Shown here piece after piece: positions 63,582 to 64,000 of a stretch of DNA of 64,000 bases. The position numbers and the translations under genes were made by a program. The notes under the pieces were generated by a model that saw only the letters and a list, made by a program, of their open reading frames with translations, was not told where the DNA came from and searched no databases. The DNA comes from Caulobacter mirabilis (GTDB taxonomy: Bacteria > Pseudomonadota > Alphaproteobacteria > Caulobacterales > Caulobacteraceae). The stretch's first letter is position 1. Every line of letters starts with the position of its first letter. The DNA is taken from assembly GCF_002749615.1 (NCBI RefSeq), contig NZ_CP024201.1:4135001-4199000 (forward strand). Reading direction: 5' to 3'.

Positions 63582-64000
63582 ATGAGGACGATGTGGAAGG
63601 CCGCCCTGCTGGCCGGGGCCGCCTGGAGCGCGGGCGTGGCCGTCGCCGCCGCTCAGGACGCCGCCCCCGCGGGCGAGACCGAAGTCGGCGCGATCGTGGT
63701 CACCGCCCGCCGCACCGAGGAAACCCTGCAGACCGTGCCGGGCGCCGTCTCGGCGTTCAACGAGCGCGCCCTCGACCGCGTGCAGGCGGCGGACATCACC
63801 GGCCTGCAGGGCGCGGTGCCGAACATGAACCTGTCGCAGGGCCGCGGCTCGAGCAACGCGACCAACATCTTCATCCGCGGCATCGGCCAGCCCGACGCAC
63901 TGCAGACCTTCGACCCGGCCATCGGCGTCTACATCGACGACGTCTACTACAGCCGGATCCGGGGCACCCAGTTCGACCTGTTCGACCTGGAGCGGATCGA
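63582..64000 (+). CDS. TonB-dependent receptor (partial, continues beyond the window)
   Basis: 139 residues are visible. Signal peptide MRTMWKAALLAGAAWSAGVA to Ala-Gln, TonB box in EVGAIVVTARRTEETLQ, and the plug start (LQTVPGAVSAFNERALDRVQ, GLQGAVPNMNLSQGRGSSNA, IFIRGIGQPDALQTFDPAIG, VYIDDVYYSRI). The plug with FIRGIGQ and DPAIGVYIDDVY is the type found next to carbohydrate- and aromatic-uptake loci in sphingomonads and Caulobacter. A clear GGGAGG ribosome site lies before the ATG. The 3' end is cut by the window. Confidence 0.93.
   Translation, partial: MRTMWKAALLAGAAWSAGVAVAAAQDAAPAGETEVGAIVVTARRTEETLQTVPGAVSAFNERALDRVQAADITGLQGAVPNMNLSQGRGSSNATNIFIRGIGQPDALQTFDPAIGVYIDDVYYSRIRGTQFDLFDLERI

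Overview
The window is a dense, very GC-rich bacterial chromosome segment with about 75 protein genes on both strands and no rRNA, tRNA, CRISPR array, transposase or phage gene that I can see. It looks like an alphaproteobacterium, most probably Caulobacterales (Caulobacter/Phenylobacterium type). The reasons are: ribosomal protein S16 with a long Ala/Glu tail, an aconitase gene divergent from a ccm cluster, a DUF2794 gene, short palindromic repeats typical of that group, and many TonB-dependent receptors and secreted peptidases. The order-level assignment is inference.

Layout. 1-9781: ribosome and SRP genes on the minus strand (ffh, rpsP, rimM, then trmD, rplS). The usual ffh-rpsP-rimM-trmD-rplS operon is split by about 5.8 kb carrying DUF427, an MFS exporter, an S41 peptidase, an AraC regulator, tesB and a small secreted protein. 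9990-18663: small regulatory units (PadR/DUF1048/37-aa membrane protein; OxyR; QorR-like HxlR regulator divergent from a quinone-reductase-like gene; His-rich YqjI-like PadR with DUF2218), plus an M3 peptidase and murI. 18822-25457: a TonB-dependent receptor facing two tandem prolyl oligopeptidase paralogues. 25527-37358: ion channel, dapF, acid phosphatase, thpR, aldo/keto reductase, tesA with divergent ybbA-ybbP, a BI-1 protein, a terminator-bounded structured region without a gene, SDR and secreted proteins. 37431-44428: acnA and an interrupted cytochrome c maturation cluster (ccmAB ... ccmCDG). 44493-49610: MarR, yciB, ftsY, TRIC channel, GFA protein, mtaB. 50191-56021: a C4/C5 acyl-CoA group (CitE-like lyase, mesaconyl-CoA hydratase-like protein, malate dehydrogenase). 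56221-64000: GNAT, a LysR/NmrA divergent pair, a membrane LytTR regulator, then a DUF2141, Tat-exported carotenoid oxygenase, DUF2306, TetR, TonB-receptor run cut by the window end.

Working together: ffh and ftsY, both here, make the SRP targeting pair. ccmABCDG exports and handles haem for c-type cytochromes. Several regulators sit beside visible palindromes that look like their own operators. The least explained items are the PadR/DUF1048/small membrane protein unit, the structured terminator-ended region at 35184-35340, the Tat-exported carotenoid oxygenase cluster, the zinc-ribbon ion channel, the two genes inserted in the ccm cluster, and four families of dispersed palindromic repeats. 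I found no clearly new defence or mobile system.
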